64,000 nucleotides of DNA from Hungatella sp. (GTDB lineage: Bacteria > Bacillota > Clostridia > Lachnospirales > Lachnospiraceae). The notes beneath the pieces are model-generated. The model was not told the origin of the DNA, did no database searches, and saw only the letters and a list, made by a program, of their open reading frames with translations. Within the stretch, counting starts at the first letter, position 1. Every line of letters starts with the position of its first letter. The DNA lies in assembly GCA_009712635.1 (NCBI GenBank), contig WASS01000016.1, positions 112,672-176,671 on the forward strand. Reading direction: 5' to 3'. A program made the position numbers and the translations under genes. Below are positions 24,984-33,816 of the stretch, one piece after another.

Positions 24984-25430
24984 ATGTCGTTTTTAAGCTC
25001 GATGAATATCAGTGCGTCTGCTATGACAGCACAGCGTCTCAGACTTGATATTGCATCACAAAATATCGCGAATATCGATACCACCAGAACGGCTACCGGT
25101 GGCCCATACCGCAGAAGAATGGTGGTCCTTGAAGCACAGACTGAAAACAATTTCCGCAGAACCTTAATGAATGCAGCAGGTAAGAGTCGCCAGGAGAGCG
25201 CGGGGGGAGTTAAGGTATCACAGGTAGTGGAAGATACCAGTCCTTTGAAATCCGTTTACGACCCGGAACATCCGGATGCAGATGAGAACGGCTATGTACA
25301 GATGCCAAATGTGGATCTGATAAAGGAAACAGTGGACAGCATGTCTGCAACCCGGTCCTATGAAGCCAATATAACCGCATTTAATGCCATAAAAATGATG
25401 GCTTCCAAGGCATTGGAGATTGGGAAATAA
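24984..25430 (+). CDS. flgC: Flagellar basal-body rod protein FlgC (displaced)
   Basis: 148 residues from the ATG at 24984, which has GAGGAGGG seven bases upstream; an in-frame TTG at 24969 overlaps that site. Rod N-terminus MSFLSSMNISASAMTAQRLR and IASQNIANIDTTRTATGGPYRR, middle segment GVKVSQVVEDTSPLKSVYDP, and C-terminus PNVDLIKETVDSMSATRSYE are all FlgC features. It is unusual in lying between cheY and fliY rather than beside flgB. Confidence 0.93.
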   Translation: MSFLSSMNISASAMTAQRLRLDIASQNIANIDTTRTATGGPYRRRMVVLEAQTENNFRRTLMNAAGKSRQESAGGVKVSQVVEDTSPLKSVYDPEHPDADENGYVQMPNVDLIKETVDSMSATRSYEANITAFNAIKMMASKALEIGK

Positions 25431-25480
25431 GGTAAAATATGGCATAGAGGGCTAAATGAGTATAAAGGGAGAAAAGTTGT

Positions 25481-26860
25481 ATGGATTCGAAGAATTTTAG
25501 CGCATTTGAGATTGATGCCATAGGTGAAATACTAAACATAAGCCTGGGTGCCTCAGCCACTGCAGTATCTACCATGCTCAATGCCAGAGTTGATATCACC
25601 ACACCTGTAGTAAGGGTATTATCTAAGAGTGAGTTTGAAATATCAAACCTGGAACCGGCAGTGGGTGTGGAAATTACTTATATTGCAGGTCTTAGCGGAA
25701 GCAATATTATGCTCCTGAAAAAGCATGATGTTAAGGTTATTGTAGATATGCTGATGGGAACGGAAACCCCGGAAGAGGATTTTGAGTTAAATGAATTAAA
25801 TATTAGCGCGATCTGCGAAGTTATGAATCAGATGATGGGCGCTTCTGCAACCGCGCTCAGTGAATTTTTAAGTAAGACTGTCAACATCTCAACACCAACC
25901 TCTTTTGAAATAGAAGATGTGGGAGATTTCAAAGAAAAATACTACCATGATGAAGACTTAATGGTTGTGGTTGGTTTTAATTTGAAAATAGCGGATCAGA
26001 TGGCGAGTGAATTTATAAACGTAATGCCGCCAGCTCTTGCGAAAGAACTGGTTGCAGGATTTTTTCCGCAAGTTGACAGTGAACCGGAAGAAGAACCTGT
26101 ACCTGAGCCTGTTTCCCAGCCTGCTTCTGCTCCGGCATCATCTGGAGGTATTTTATCTCAGGAAGAAATTGAGAAACTTCTTGCGGGCAGTTCAGCACCT
26201 GAACCGCAGCCGCAGCCGCAGGTGTCTCCAAAGCAGGAGTCTTCAGGCGGTATCTTGTCTCAGGAGGAAATAGAGATGCTGTTAAACGGCAGTAATGCTT
26301 CAGACAATGTGTCACCAGCACCTTCGCCAACACCAATACCAGCACCAACTCCAACGCCTGTTTCTCAACCTGCAGTATCCATGCCGGTTATGACAAGCCA
26401 GCCAGCAGGCATAGACAATTCTGCCGTACAGCAAATGATGAATCAGATGCAGATGCAGCAGCAAATGATTAATCAGATGCAGCAGATGATTCTGCAGATG
26501 CAGAATTCACAGACGAATGCACCGAAAAAAGATGCTCCGGAGCCAAAAACCATCAATGTGAAGCCGGTACCCCAGAATAACCTTGCAGAAGGACCGGTAA
26601 GCTATGAGGAGCAGGAGGAAAACCGTGAGCTGATCATGGGAGTACCGTTAGAGGTTTCAGTAGAGATCGGCAGAACAAGAAAACTGGTAAAAGATATACT
26701 TGAATTTACAAAAGGATCTCTTGTTATTTTAGACAAACTTGCTGGTGAGCAGGTAGATCTGTATGTAAATGGAAGATGTATTGCGAAAGGCGACGTAGTA
26801 GTCGTTGATGACAATTTTGGTATTCGTATTACGGAGATCATTAAAAAGAGCGTTGAATAG
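25481..26860 (+). CDS. fliY: Flagellar motor switch phosphatase FliY (FliN-type C-terminus)
   Basis: 459 residues. Residues 1-200 are a CheC-like domain with two phosphatase-site patterns (IGEILNISLGASATAVSTML near 15-34; ICEVMNQMMGASATALSEFL, 111-130). A long linker holds two copies of a FliM-like peptide (GGILSQEEIEKLL, 222-234; GGILSQEEIEMLL, 256-268), a Pro-rich stretch and a Met/Gln-rich helix (about 316-343). The FliN/SpoA domain fills 385-459 (VPLEVSVEIGRTRKLVKDIL). It joins the C-ring and hydrolyses CheY-P. B. subtilis FliY carries its CheY-binding peptide at the very N-terminus instead. Confidence 0.95.
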   Translation: MDSKNFSAFEIDAIGEILNISLGASATAVSTMLNARVDITTPVVRVLSKSEFEISNLEPAVGVEITYIAGLSGSNIMLLKKHDVKVIVDMLMGTETPEEDFELNELNISAICEVMNQMMGASATALSEFLSKTVNISTPTSFEIEDVGDFKEKYYHDEDLMVVVGFNLKIADQMASEFINVMPPALAKELVAGFFPQVDSEPEEEPVPEPVSQPASAPASSGGILSQEEIEKLLAGSSAPEPQPQPQVSPKQESSGGILSQEEIEMLLNGSNASDNVSPAPSPTPIPAPTPTPVSQPAVSMPVMTSQPAGIDNSAVQQMMNQMQMQQQMINQMQQMILQMQNSQTNAPKKDAPEPKTINVKPVPQNNLAEGPVSYEEQEENRELIMGVPLEVSVEIGRTRKLVKDILEFTKGSLVILDKLAGEQVDLYVNGRCIAKGDVVVVDDNFGIRITEIIKKSVE

Positions 26861-26877
26861 AGAGGAAGTGCCTGTAG

Positions 26878-27234
26878 ATGAACAGTGTGATCAGTCTGAT
26901 GTCGGTACTGATTATTACCATACTGATTCTATACTTAAGTTATATTTTTACGAAAAGTATTGGAAAAGGGATGGGATTAAAACGCGGGGGGAATTATATG
27001 CAGATGTTAGACAGGCTACCCCTTGGGCAGGATAAGGCGATTGCGGTTGTTCGCGCAGGCAGTCATTATTTTCTCATTGGTATTGCTTCTTCACAGATTA
27101 CCGTTCTGGCAGAACTGACGGAGGAGGATATTCTAAAAAGCAAGGATATCCCAAATCCTCAAACCGGAGATGGATACCCTGATTTTATGAGCATTCTGAA
27201 AAAATATACGGATAAAAACCGGAAAGACTTGTAG
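26878..27234 (+). CDS. fliO: Flagellar biosynthetic protein FliO
   Basis: 118 residues: one N-terminal TM (about 5-27), a basic KSIGKGMGLKRGG stretch, then MLDRLPLGQDKAIAVVRAG and YFLIGIASSQITVL, the conserved FliO/FliZ core. It helps FliP assemble in the export gate. Directly before fliP, as usual. Confidence 0.92.
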   Translation: MNSVISLMSVLIITILILYLSYIFTKSIGKGMGLKRGGNYMQMLDRLPLGQDKAIAVVRAGSHYFLIGIASSQITVLAELTEEDILKSKDIPNPQTGDGYPDFMSILKKYTDKNRKDL

Positions 27235-27244
27235 GAGGAGCAGA

Positions 27245-27904
27245 ATGAATACAGATGCCTTAGTTAACATTAATGGAGGCAGGGTGCCAACCCTGGAACT
27301 TTTCCTCATTCTGACCATCATATCACTGCTGCCTTCCATACTGGTTATGATGACTTCTTTTACCAGAATCATCATTATCCTGTCTTTTACAAGGAATGCA
27401 CTTGGTGTACAACAAACGCCCCCTAATATTGTTTTGGTGGGTATTGCGCTATTCTTAACTTTATTTATCATGGATCCGGTTATAAAAGACATTAATACCC
27501 AGGCTTACCAGCCTTACATAAAAGAAGAGATAAACCAGTCGGAGGCATTGAAACGGGCTCAGGTTCCCATGAAACGTTTTATGCTGAAGCAGACCGAAAC
27601 AAGTACTTTAAATCTGTTTGTAGATTTATCTCATACGGAAAAAGCGGAAAACATCGAAGATTTACCAATGACAGTCGTCATTCCATCATTTATGACGTCG
27701 GAGTTAAAACGGGCTTTCACAGCTGGTTTTATGATTTTTCTCCCATTTATGCTGGTGGATATTGTTGTTTCCAGTACACTGATGTCAATGGGTATGGTTA
27801 TGTTGCCGCCCGCCATGATTTCACTTCCATTTAAGCTGCTGTTATTTGTAACAGTTAATGGCTGGGAGTTATTATTTACAAACCTTGTTAAAAGCTTTCA
27901 TTAA
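27245..27904 (+). CDS. fliP: Flagellar export gate protein FliP
   Basis: 219 residues. The family hallmark FTRIIIILSFTRNALGVQQTPPN is clear, as are FMIFLPFMLVDIVVSSTLMSMGM and PPAMISLPFKLLLFVTVNGW. The protein starts near the mature end of other FliPs (MNTDALVNINGG) and lacks the N-terminal signal peptide that many have. Four TM segments; forms the FliPQR pore. Ribosome-binding site AGGAGGAG. Confidence 0.96.
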   Translation: MNTDALVNINGGRVPTLELFLILTIISLLPSILVMMTSFTRIIIILSFTRNALGVQQTPPNIVLVGIALFLTLFIMDPVIKDINTQAYQPYIKEEINQSEALKRAQVPMKRFMLKQTETSTLNLFVDLSHTEKAENIEDLPMTVVIPSFMTSELKRAFTAGFMIFLPFMLVDIVVSSTLMSMGMVMLPPAMISLPFKLLLFVTVNGWELLFTNLVKSFH

Positions 27905-27921
27905 TGATGGGAGGAATTCTT

Positions 27922-28182
27922 ATGACAGAAGTTGCAATCAGCAGCCTTATGTACGAAATGTTTGGAGCAGCCGTTAAGCTGGCAGGTCCGGTTCTGGTGG
28001 TCAGCATGATCATCGGTATACTTATTTCCATACTGCAGGCAGCGACCCAGATTCATGAACAGACCATAACCTTTGTGCCCAAGTTACTTGTTGTAGGTCT
28101 CATTCTTTTGATGATGGGCAGTAATATGATGAAGACCCTTAGTGATTTTACCATACATGTATTCAATACCATGCTGGGGTAG
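27922..28182 (+). CDS. fliQ: Flagellar export gate protein FliQ
   Basis: 86 residues from the ATG at 27922, chosen for GGGAGGAA upstream (an ATG at 27904 overlaps the fliP stop and encodes the ribosome-binding site). Two TM helices with AGPVLVVSMIIGILISILQA and QIHEQTITFVPKLL. Part of the FliPQR gate. Confidence 0.95.
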   Translation: MTEVAISSLMYEMFGAAVKLAGPVLVVSMIIGILISILQAATQIHEQTITFVPKLLVVGLILLMMGSNMMKTLSDFTIHVFNTMLG

Positions 28183-28208
28183 GTTGGACAGACGAAAGGA
28201 AGAGTTAA

Positions 28209-28970
28209 ATGCCGGATATAGGACAGATGATGCTTTTCTCCCTGATTTTCATGCGGATGTCAGGTTTTATACTTCTGAATCCCATATTAGGAAGACGGAA
28301 TATACCCGGTTTTGTAAAGGGCGGTACGATTATGGTATTCACCCTTCTGCTATATTCATTTTCCTCCACGCAGGTACCGGAGCCGGTTACTTCCGTTGAA
28401 TATGCAGTGCTTTTGATCAAAGAGTTTGCCATGGGATATGTGATTGGATTTGTCATGGAGCTGTTTCTCATGATTATTACATATGCAGGAACAATTATTG
28501 ATTTTCAGATGGGACTTTCCATGGCCACCGTATTTGACCCTCAGAGCAATGCACAGGTTGCCGTTACAGGAAGTATCTTTCATGCATATTTTATATTATT
28601 GTTTTTTGCAGTAGACGGTCATTTGGCGTTGTTTAAGCTTTTGATCCAGTCTTCGGAGATTGTTCCTTATGGACAAGTTGTCATAGGTACAAAAGTTGCA
28701 TGGGCGATGATGGACGTGTTTACTCAATGCATTGTTATGGCAATAAAATTTGCTTTTCCAATTATGGCAATTGAGTTTATAACAGAAATTGCGGTGGGAA
28801 TTCTGATGAAGGTGATACCCCAGATTAATGTGTTTGTGGTTAACATTCAGGCGAAGGTTTTGGTTGGTTTATTGATGCTTATATTCTTATTTTCCCCTAT
28901 GTCTGATTATGTTGGATTTATAATCAGTCAGATGCTGCTGACAGTGGAAAATATGATCAGGATTTTATAA
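28209..28970 (+). CDS. fliR: Flagellar export gate protein FliR
   Basis: 253 residues, about six TM helices. Conserved pieces FMRMSGFILLNPILGRRNIPG, VMELFLMIITYAGTIIDFQMG and IPQINVFVVNIQAKVLVGLL. Completes the FliPQR pore. Ribosome-binding site GAAAGGAAG. Confidence 0.95.
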   Translation: MPDIGQMMLFSLIFMRMSGFILLNPILGRRNIPGFVKGGTIMVFTLLLYSFSSTQVPEPVTSVEYAVLLIKEFAMGYVIGFVMELFLMIITYAGTIIDFQMGLSMATVFDPQSNAQVAVTGSIFHAYFILLFFAVDGHLALFKLLIQSSEIVPYGQVVIGTKVAWAMMDVFTQCIVMAIKFAFPIMAIEFITEIAVGILMKVIPQINVFVVNIQAKVLVGLLMLIFLFSPMSDYVGFIISQMLLTVENMIRIL

Positions 28971-28993
28971 CGCAAAGGATGTGATGAACGGAA

Positions 28994-30055
28994 ATGGCAG
29001 ATGGTTCAAAAACCGAGAAGGCCACACCGAAAAAACGGAAGGATGAACGAAAAAAAGGTCATGTTGCTGTTAGTAAGGATGTGGTAATGATCGCGACTCT
29101 TCTTGGAACTTTCGTGATGTTGAAAGCGTTATTTCCGCTCATGTATCGGACCATGCGGGATTATATGATCAAATACGTCAGTCTGGCTCCGGTAGCAGAT
29201 ACCATGTCAGATTATACGACCAGTATATTCTGGGATATGGTGATTGCGATCGCCAAAGCAGCTATACCGATTATTCTTGTTTCCACCACGCTGGCAGTTA
29301 TTGGAACCGGTGTACAGACAGGATTTCTATTTACAAAAAGTAATATGGCACCTAAGTTTGAAAGACTGAACCCGATTAAAGGGATTAAAAATCTTCTCTC
29401 TTTAAAAAGTCTGGTAGAGCTTATTAAAAATCTGATTAAAATTATTATACTTTCAGTCATTCTGTATCAGATCATAAAAGGTGATTTAAGAGCAGTGGCC
29501 AGAACCATTGATATGAATGTAATGGATTCATCCGTTTATGTTTTAAATTCTATCATGGATATGGTTATGAAAGTATCAATTGTATTCCTGGCAATCGCCG
29601 GCTTCGATTATTTCTACCAGTGGTGGGATTATGAACGTCAGATAAAAATGTCAAAGCAGGAAATGAAAGAGGAATACAAGCAGACGGAAGGAAATCCGGA
29701 GATTAAAGGGCGTATCCGGAACATACAAAGAGAACGAGCCCGCAGCAGGATGATGCAGTCAGTTCCTACTGCAGATGTAATTATTCGAAATCCGACCCAC
29801 TTTGCAGTAGCGCTGCGTTATGATATCGAAAAAGATAATGCTCCGATTCTGCTTGCCAAAGGTCAGGATGAACTTGCGTTAAGGATTGTGGCCATAGGCG
29901 AGGAACATGGAGTCTACGTGCTGGAGAACAAGCCTCTTGCAAGGGGGATTTTTGCCAGTACCAAAGTGGGGGAACCAATCCCTCCGGAATATTATGGTAT
30001 GGTCGCTGAGATTCTGGTATACGTATACCGTATGAATAACAAGATCATAGAGTAG
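28994..30055 (+). CDS. flhB: Flagellar export switch protein FlhB
   Basis: 353 residues. N-terminal EKATPKKRKDERKKGHV, four TM helices, and a cytosolic domain with the autocleavage motif NPTH at 266-269 (VIIRNPTHFAVALRYD). Cleavage there switches export from rod/hook to filament substrates under FliK control. A separate gene at 57.05 kb encodes another copy of only the C-terminal part. Confidence 0.96.
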   Translation: MADGSKTEKATPKKRKDERKKGHVAVSKDVVMIATLLGTFVMLKALFPLMYRTMRDYMIKYVSLAPVADTMSDYTTSIFWDMVIAIAKAAIPIILVSTTLAVIGTGVQTGFLFTKSNMAPKFERLNPIKGIKNLLSLKSLVELIKNLIKIIILSVILYQIIKGDLRAVARTIDMNVMDSSVYVLNSIMDMVMKVSIVFLAIAGFDYFYQWWDYERQIKMSKQEMKEEYKQTEGNPEIKGRIRNIQRERARSRMMQSVPTADVIIRNPTHFAVALRYDIEKDNAPILLAKGQDELALRIVAIGEEHGVYVLENKPLARGIFASTKVGEPIPPEYYGMVAEILVYVYRMNNKIIE

Positions 30056-30096
30056 AAAATGCGGCATAGATACTTGAAAGAAATGGTGTAAAAAGA

Positions 30097-32169
30097 ATGA
30101 AGACTTTACTTAAAAATTCCGTTGTAGTATTTGTCATTACAATTGTGCTTCTTTTGATCATCCCATTGCCTCCATTTTTTATGGATGTAATGATTATAAT
30201 AAATATTTCCCTATCCATGATTATCCTTCTGATAACCATGAACATTCGGGAGCCGTTGGAATTTTCCATATTTCCATCGCTGCTTTTGATTACCACACTG
30301 TTACGGCTTGGACTTAACGTTTCTTCTACCCGTAACATTTTAACCAATATGGGATCTTCCGGTCTTGTTATTAAGGCCTTCGGTGATTTCGTGTTGCAGG
30401 GAAATGTTGTAGTAGGTTTTATCATATTCCTGATTATTGTTTTAGTAAACTTTCTGGTTATTACAAAAGGTACGGAACGAGTATCTGAGGTTGCAGCCAG
30501 ATTTACCCTGGATGCCATGCCAGGAAAGCAGATGGCCATTGATGCGGATTTAAGTTCCGGTCTGATCAATGAGCAGGAAGCAAAACTGAGACGTTATAAA
30601 ATCCAGAAGGAAGCAGATTTTTACGGCGCCATGGATGGTGCCACCAAATTCGTAAAGGGCGATGCAATCGTTTCTTTGATCATTACCGCAATCAATTTTA
30701 TTGGTGGTGCGATCATTGGTATTGTTCAGTCCAATATGCCCTTTTCTCAGGTTCTGACCATTTATAGTATTGCTACGGTAGGTGATGGACTGGTATCCCA
30801 GCTTCCTTCTCTTATGATCGCAGTGGCTACCGGTATGGTTGTTACCAGAGCCGTTTCTGACGGCAGCCTTAACGAAGATGTATCTGCACAGTTTCTGGCT
30901 CAGCCAAGAGCCATTATGCTCACAGGATTTGTTATGCTGGTATTGATGCTGGTTCCGGGAATGCCTAAATTCCAGCTTGGTCTTATGGCAGTTTTGCTCA
31001 TAGGAACCGGTTATCAGCTGGAACGTAAAGTGAAACAGTCAGCCTTTAGAGAGGTGGAGCAGTCTCAAAATGCCTTCATGGAGGATACAAGCCAGCAGGC
31101 ACCAGCAGACGAAGAATCCTATTACAGAGATGTAAATAATGTATATTCACTGATTAGTGTAGACCCTATTGAACTGGAATTCGGTTACAGTCTGATTCCG
31201 CTGATTGACGAAGGCAGCGGAGGAAAGTTAATTAACCGTATTGTCATTTTCAGAAGACAGTATGCCCAGGATATGGGATTTGTTATCCCGTCAGTCAGAT
31301 TGAGAGACAGTTCCAGTCTGAATACCAACCAGTATGTGGTTAAGATCAGAGGCGAAGAAGTGGCGAAAGGTGAAATCCTTGTAGATTATTATCTCGCCCT
31401 GGAGCCGCCGGTTCTTTCCGGTGAAGTGGATGGAATTGAAACTGTGGAGCCTGCTTACGGAATTCCCAGTAAATGGATCCGGCCTGAAAACAAAGAGATG
31501 GCAGAAATCTATGGATATACGGTTATTGATCCGTTGTCAGTTATGCTGACCCACTTATCAGAGACCATTAAGCAGCATGCATATGAGATGCTTGGCAGAC
31601 AGGAAATTATGCAGCTGTTAGACAATGTTAAGAAACATTCACCTGAACTTGTGGAGGAGTTATTCCCAGGTCAGTTATCCTACGGCAACTTCCAAAAGAT
31701 ACTCAACAGTCTTTTAAAAGAAGGTGTGCCGATCAAAGATATGGAAACCATTTTAGAGACCATTGTGGATGCTCTTTCAACAACCAGAGATATCGATCTT
31801 ATTACAGAAAATATCAGAATCGCTTTAAAGAGAACCATTACCAGAATGTTCTGTGATGGAGGTCAGATGAAAGTTCTGACTCTGGATGCAGACCTGGAAA
31901 AAAATATTATCAGCAGCATGGCAAAAGGCGAGCAGGGCGTTTATCTGGCTCTTAGTCCTGAGGTAATGCAGTCAGTAATCGGACAGCTGGGCGAACAGAT
32001 TAAGAAGTTTAACGATCTGGAACAAAAACCTGTGATTCTTACAAGTCAGGTAGTAAGGCTGTATTTTTACCGTCTGATCGAGCAGTTTTATCCCAATGTC
32101 TATGTTCTTTCATTTAATGAAATTGCAAATAATATTCAGATCCAGGCAGTCGGAAATATTACCGTTTGA
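30097..32169 (+). CDS. flhA: Flagellar export protein FlhA
   Basis: 690 residues, standard length. Eight N-terminal TM helices, with the FHIPEP-type segment LLITTLLRLGLNVSSTRNIL and the conserved cytosolic loop VSEVAARFTLDAMPGKQMAI, and a C-terminal docking platform (about 360-690; VVKIRGEEVAKGEILVDYYL). It acts as the proton-driven export engine. The next gene here is sigma-28; flhF and flhG, normally between, are absent. Confidence 0.97.
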   Translation: MKTLLKNSVVVFVITIVLLLIIPLPPFFMDVMIIINISLSMIILLITMNIREPLEFSIFPSLLLITTLLRLGLNVSSTRNILTNMGSSGLVIKAFGDFVLQGNVVVGFIIFLIIVLVNFLVITKGTERVSEVAARFTLDAMPGKQMAIDADLSSGLINEQEAKLRRYKIQKEADFYGAMDGATKFVKGDAIVSLIITAINFIGGAIIGIVQSNMPFSQVLTIYSIATVGDGLVSQLPSLMIAVATGMVVTRAVSDGSLNEDVSAQFLAQPRAIMLTGFVMLVLMLVPGMPKFQLGLMAVLLIGTGYQLERKVKQSAFREVEQSQNAFMEDTSQQAPADEESYYRDVNNVYSLISVDPIELEFGYSLIPLIDEGSGGKLINRIVIFRRQYAQDMGFVIPSVRLRDSSSLNTNQYVVKIRGEEVAKGEILVDYYLALEPPVLSGEVDGIETVEPAYGIPSKWIRPENKEMAEIYGYTVIDPLSVMLTHLSETIKQHAYEMLGRQEIMQLLDNVKKHSPELVEELFPGQLSYGNFQKILNSLLKEGVPIKDMETILETIVDALSTTRDIDLITENIRIALKRTITRMFCDGGQMKVLTLDADLEKNIISSMAKGEQGVYLALSPEVMQSVIGQLGEQIKKFNDLEQKPVILTSQVVRLYFYRLIEQFYPNVYVLSFNEIANNIQIQAVGNITV

Positions 32170-32981
32170 CAGGGGTTAATGTCAGAAAGGCAGTGTTAAT
32201 CGGAATGGAGCAGGAGTTAAGCCAATATACCAATGAAGATTTACTAATTAAATATAAGCGTACTAAGGATATTAAAATCAAGCACGAGCTGGTAATGCGT
32301 TATATGTATATGGTGAAGAGCATTTCAATTCAAATGCGTGATGTCTATTTAAGCTTTGCTCAGATAGAGGATATCGTTAATGAAGGTGTATTGACGATCA
32401 TGAATGGGATTGAAAAGTTTGATCCTGATATGAATGTGAAGTTTGAAACGTATATTTCCAAGCGGATTCGTGGTATGATTATAGATATGGCAAGAAAACA
32501 GGACTGGATCCCAAGAAGTGTCAGAAAAAATGCCAAAGAACTGGACAATACAGTGATGGAATTATGTAACCGTCTGGGACGTTTCCCATCCTCAAAAGAA
32601 ACTGCCGAATATTTAAACGTATCATTGGACAAATACCAGGAAGCATTAGGTAAGACCAATGTTTATAGTGTAATATCCCTTGATATGGTGTTAGAGGGAA
32701 GCAATGATAACAAGAAAACAGTTCAGCTGCCATCTATCAGCGAAAATGACCAGCCGGAATCTCACTATCTTCAGGAAGAATTTAAACAGATACTGGTATC
32801 TGCCATAAATAATTTAAAGGAAAATGAACAAAAGGTTATTTCTTTGTATTATATGGACGAATTAAATATGAAAGAGATTGCCAGGGTCATGAATGTCAGT
32901 GAACCAAGAATTTCACAGATTCACTCCAATGCCATACAGAAACTGAGACTGAATCTGACTAATTTTATAAATGGGAAATAG
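32166..32981 (+). CDS. fliA: Motility sigma factor, sigma-28 / FliA (SigD) type
   Basis: Up to 271 residues. Region 2 (ELVMRYMYMVKSISIQMRD, GVLTIMNGIEKFDPDMNVKF, YISKRIRGMIIDMARKQDWI), region 3 with PRSVRKNAKELDNTVMEL, and region 4 (INNLKENEQKVISLYYMDEL, NMKEIARVMNVSEPRISQIH) make this a group-3 sigma of the FliA/WhiG branch. The TTG at 32166 overlaps the flhA stop by four bases; an ATG at 32205 (MEQELSQY) also fits and may be the real start. FlgM at 50.4 kb is the anti-sigma. Target-like promoters are spread through the window. Confidence 0.93.
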   Translation: MTGVNVRKAVLIGMEQELSQYTNEDLLIKYKRTKDIKIKHELVMRYMYMVKSISIQMRDVYLSFAQIEDIVNEGVLTIMNGIEKFDPDMNVKFETYISKRIRGMIIDMARKQDWIPRSVRKNAKELDNTVMELCNRLGRFPSSKETAEYLNVSLDKYQEALGKTNVYSVISLDMVLEGSNDNKKTVQLPSISENDQPESHYLQEEFKQILVSAINNLKENEQKVISLYYMDELNMKEIARVMNVSEPRISQIHSNAIQKLRLNLTNFINGK

Positions 32982-32998
32982 GAAAGGGGAATAGCGGG

Positions 32999-33802
32999 AT
33001 GTTTCAAGGATTTTATAATCTGGCTTCCGGGATGCTTTATCAGAACCGGAATTTAAATACCATCAGTAACAATATGGTAAACGTAAGTACTCCTGGGTTT
33101 AAATCAGACCGTATGACCAGCACCACATTTAAGGAAGAGATGCTCTACAGGAGCGGCAATGTGGATAAAAGCAGTTACACTCCGATTGGTACTGCTTCCA
33201 TGCTGAAAACAGTAGCAGGTGTGAAAACCAGCTTCGATCAGGGAAATGTGGAAGAAACCGGCGGAAATCTGGACTTTGCTTTAACAAAGCCTGGATTTTT
33301 TACAATCGAGGGTACTGACGGGACTCGTCTTTATACAAGAAATGGTTCTTTTGATGTTGATAAGGATGGTTATCTTTGCTTATCAAATTTAGGAAGGGTA
33401 CTTGGAGAAGACGGAAACCCCATTGAAATGACTTCTAATCACATTACAGTGGACAAGTCCGGGAATATATACGAAGAGCCCTTAAAAGGGCTTAAAACCG
33501 ATGAAGATGGCGGTGATACGGAGGCATTGGAACCAACGCTGCTTGGAAAGCTTGGGGTGGTAAACTTCGATGATACAGCTCAGCTGGTAAAAGGGGATAA
33601 TGGAACCTTCACTACCCAGGCAGAGGGAAAAGCTGTTGACGGTGGAGTTATGTGGAAATCAGTGGAACGGTCCAATATTGACCCCATCGAACAGATGACT
33701 TCCATGATGACCAGTCAGAGAGCTACCCAGAGTGCAGCCCAGGTGCTTAAGATGTATGATCAGCTTATGGGAAAAATAGTATCTGACATTGGCAGAGTAT
33801 AG
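32999..33802 (+). CDS. flgF: Flagellar distal-rod/hook-basal body protein (FlgF/FlhO-like)
   Basis: 267 residues. N-terminus MFQGFYNLASGMLYQNRNLN and ISNNMVNVSTPGFKSDRMTS; centre FALTKPGFFTIEGTDGTRLY and RNGSFDVDKDGYL; C-terminus NIDPIEQMTSMMTSQRATQS. These are the FlgF/FlgG class marks. As the first of a tandem pair resembling B. subtilis flhO-flhP, it is taken as FlgF/FlhO. The exact rod position cannot be told from sequence alone. Confidence 0.85.
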   Translation: MFQGFYNLASGMLYQNRNLNTISNNMVNVSTPGFKSDRMTSTTFKEEMLYRSGNVDKSSYTPIGTASMLKTVAGVKTSFDQGNVEETGGNLDFALTKPGFFTIEGTDGTRLYTRNGSFDVDKDGYLCLSNLGRVLGEDGNPIEMTSNHITVDKSGNIYEEPLKGLKTDEDGGDTEALEPTLLGKLGVVNFDDTAQLVKGDNGTFTTQAEGKAVDGGVMWKSVERSNIDPIEQMTSMMTSQRATQSAAQVLKMYDQLMGKIVSDIGRV

Positions 33803-33816
33803 GGGAGGAACAACGG

